Below are positions 63,998 through 64,000 of a stretch of 64,000 bases of DNA, piece after piece (within the stretch, counting starts at the first letter, position 1; each line of letters opens with the position of its first letter). The notes beneath the pieces were generated by a model, which had not been told where the DNA came from, searched no databases, and was given only the letters and a program-made list of their open reading frames with translations. Origin of the DNA: Betaproteobacteria bacterium Ga0077526 (GTDB lineage Bacteria > Pseudomonadota > Gammaproteobacteria > Burkholderiales > Ga0077523); NCBI GenBank assembly GCA_001464765.1, contig LNDV01000017.1, positions 23,313-87,312 on the forward strand. Direction: 5' to 3'. The translations under genes were made by a program, and so were the position numbers.

Positions 63998-64000
63998 CCG

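Overview
The window is GC-rich, gene-dense chromosomal DNA from a betaproteobacterium, probably an environmental Burkholderiales or Nitrosomonadales relative. Three things point there. First, the scattered minus-strand order glyA-nrdR-ribD-ribE-ribBA-ribH-nusB-thiL-pgpA-pncC-recA is a familiar betaproteobacterial backbone. Second, there are Bug-type tripartite tricarboxylate transporter binding proteins, a DUF3034 protein and a PEP-CTERM protein. Third, the pmbA/yjgA-mogA divergent block is typical. No rRNA, tRNA, CRISPR array, transposase or prophage gene was seen.

Layout. 0-5.8 kb: the recA start, then a Ser/Thr kinase-HDOD-GAF protein overlapping a class III nucleotide cyclase-FHA protein, an orphan YbdD-like gene, and pncC-pgpA-thiL. 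5.9-16.6 kb is accessory DNA between thiL and nusB: a Lys/Glu-rich low-complexity protein of unknown role, a lipoprotein/exported protein pair, a DUF3034 porin-like protein divergent from an exported truncated haemoglobin / cupredoxin-like / GGDEF-EAL operon, and a Ni/Co permease with a TonB receptor. 16.6-18.7 kb: nusB-ribH-ribBA. 18.7-29.4 kb: a minus-strand catabolic island (two GMC oxidoreductases, a Liv-type ABC importer, an HMG-CoA-lyase-like enzyme and a CaiB CoA-transferase) inserted between ribBA and ribE. 29.5-33.1 kb: ribE-ribD-nrdR-glyA. 33.3-37.0 kb: cstA-ybdD and an iron alcohol dehydrogenase. 37.1-42.2 kb: K+ channel, pmbA, yjgA-mogA, and an ECF sigma factor with its YCII/DGPF partner. 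42.3-46.8 kb: a decaying region with a broken MalT/BTAD regulator in two pieces, a PEP-CTERM gene between the pieces, a Uma2 remnant and an AbiEii-like toxin pair. 46.9-56.1 kb: two Bug proteins, lrgAB-like genes, an AGCS symporter, a Tat-exported amidohydrolase, an esterase and a LysR-controlled ygiD. 56.2-64.0 kb: a coiled-coil exported protein, a 520-residue conserved protein, and an MFS/CaiB/D-aminoacylase/cupin operon.

Main functional reading. Housekeeping riboflavin, thiamine, one-carbon and lipid genes are interrupted by lineage-specific blocks. The most interesting are the haemoglobin/cupredoxin/c-di-GMP operon, the HMG-CoA-lyase catabolic island (proposed to import and oxidise a hydroxylated 3-methyl-branched acid or alcohol to acetyl-CoA and acetoacetate), the kinase/FHA-cyclase signalling pair, and the uncharacterised 438-residue charged protein. 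A 17-bp direct-repeat motif is shared by the promoters of the broken regulator and a Bug protein, with a looser copy before the lrgA-like gene.
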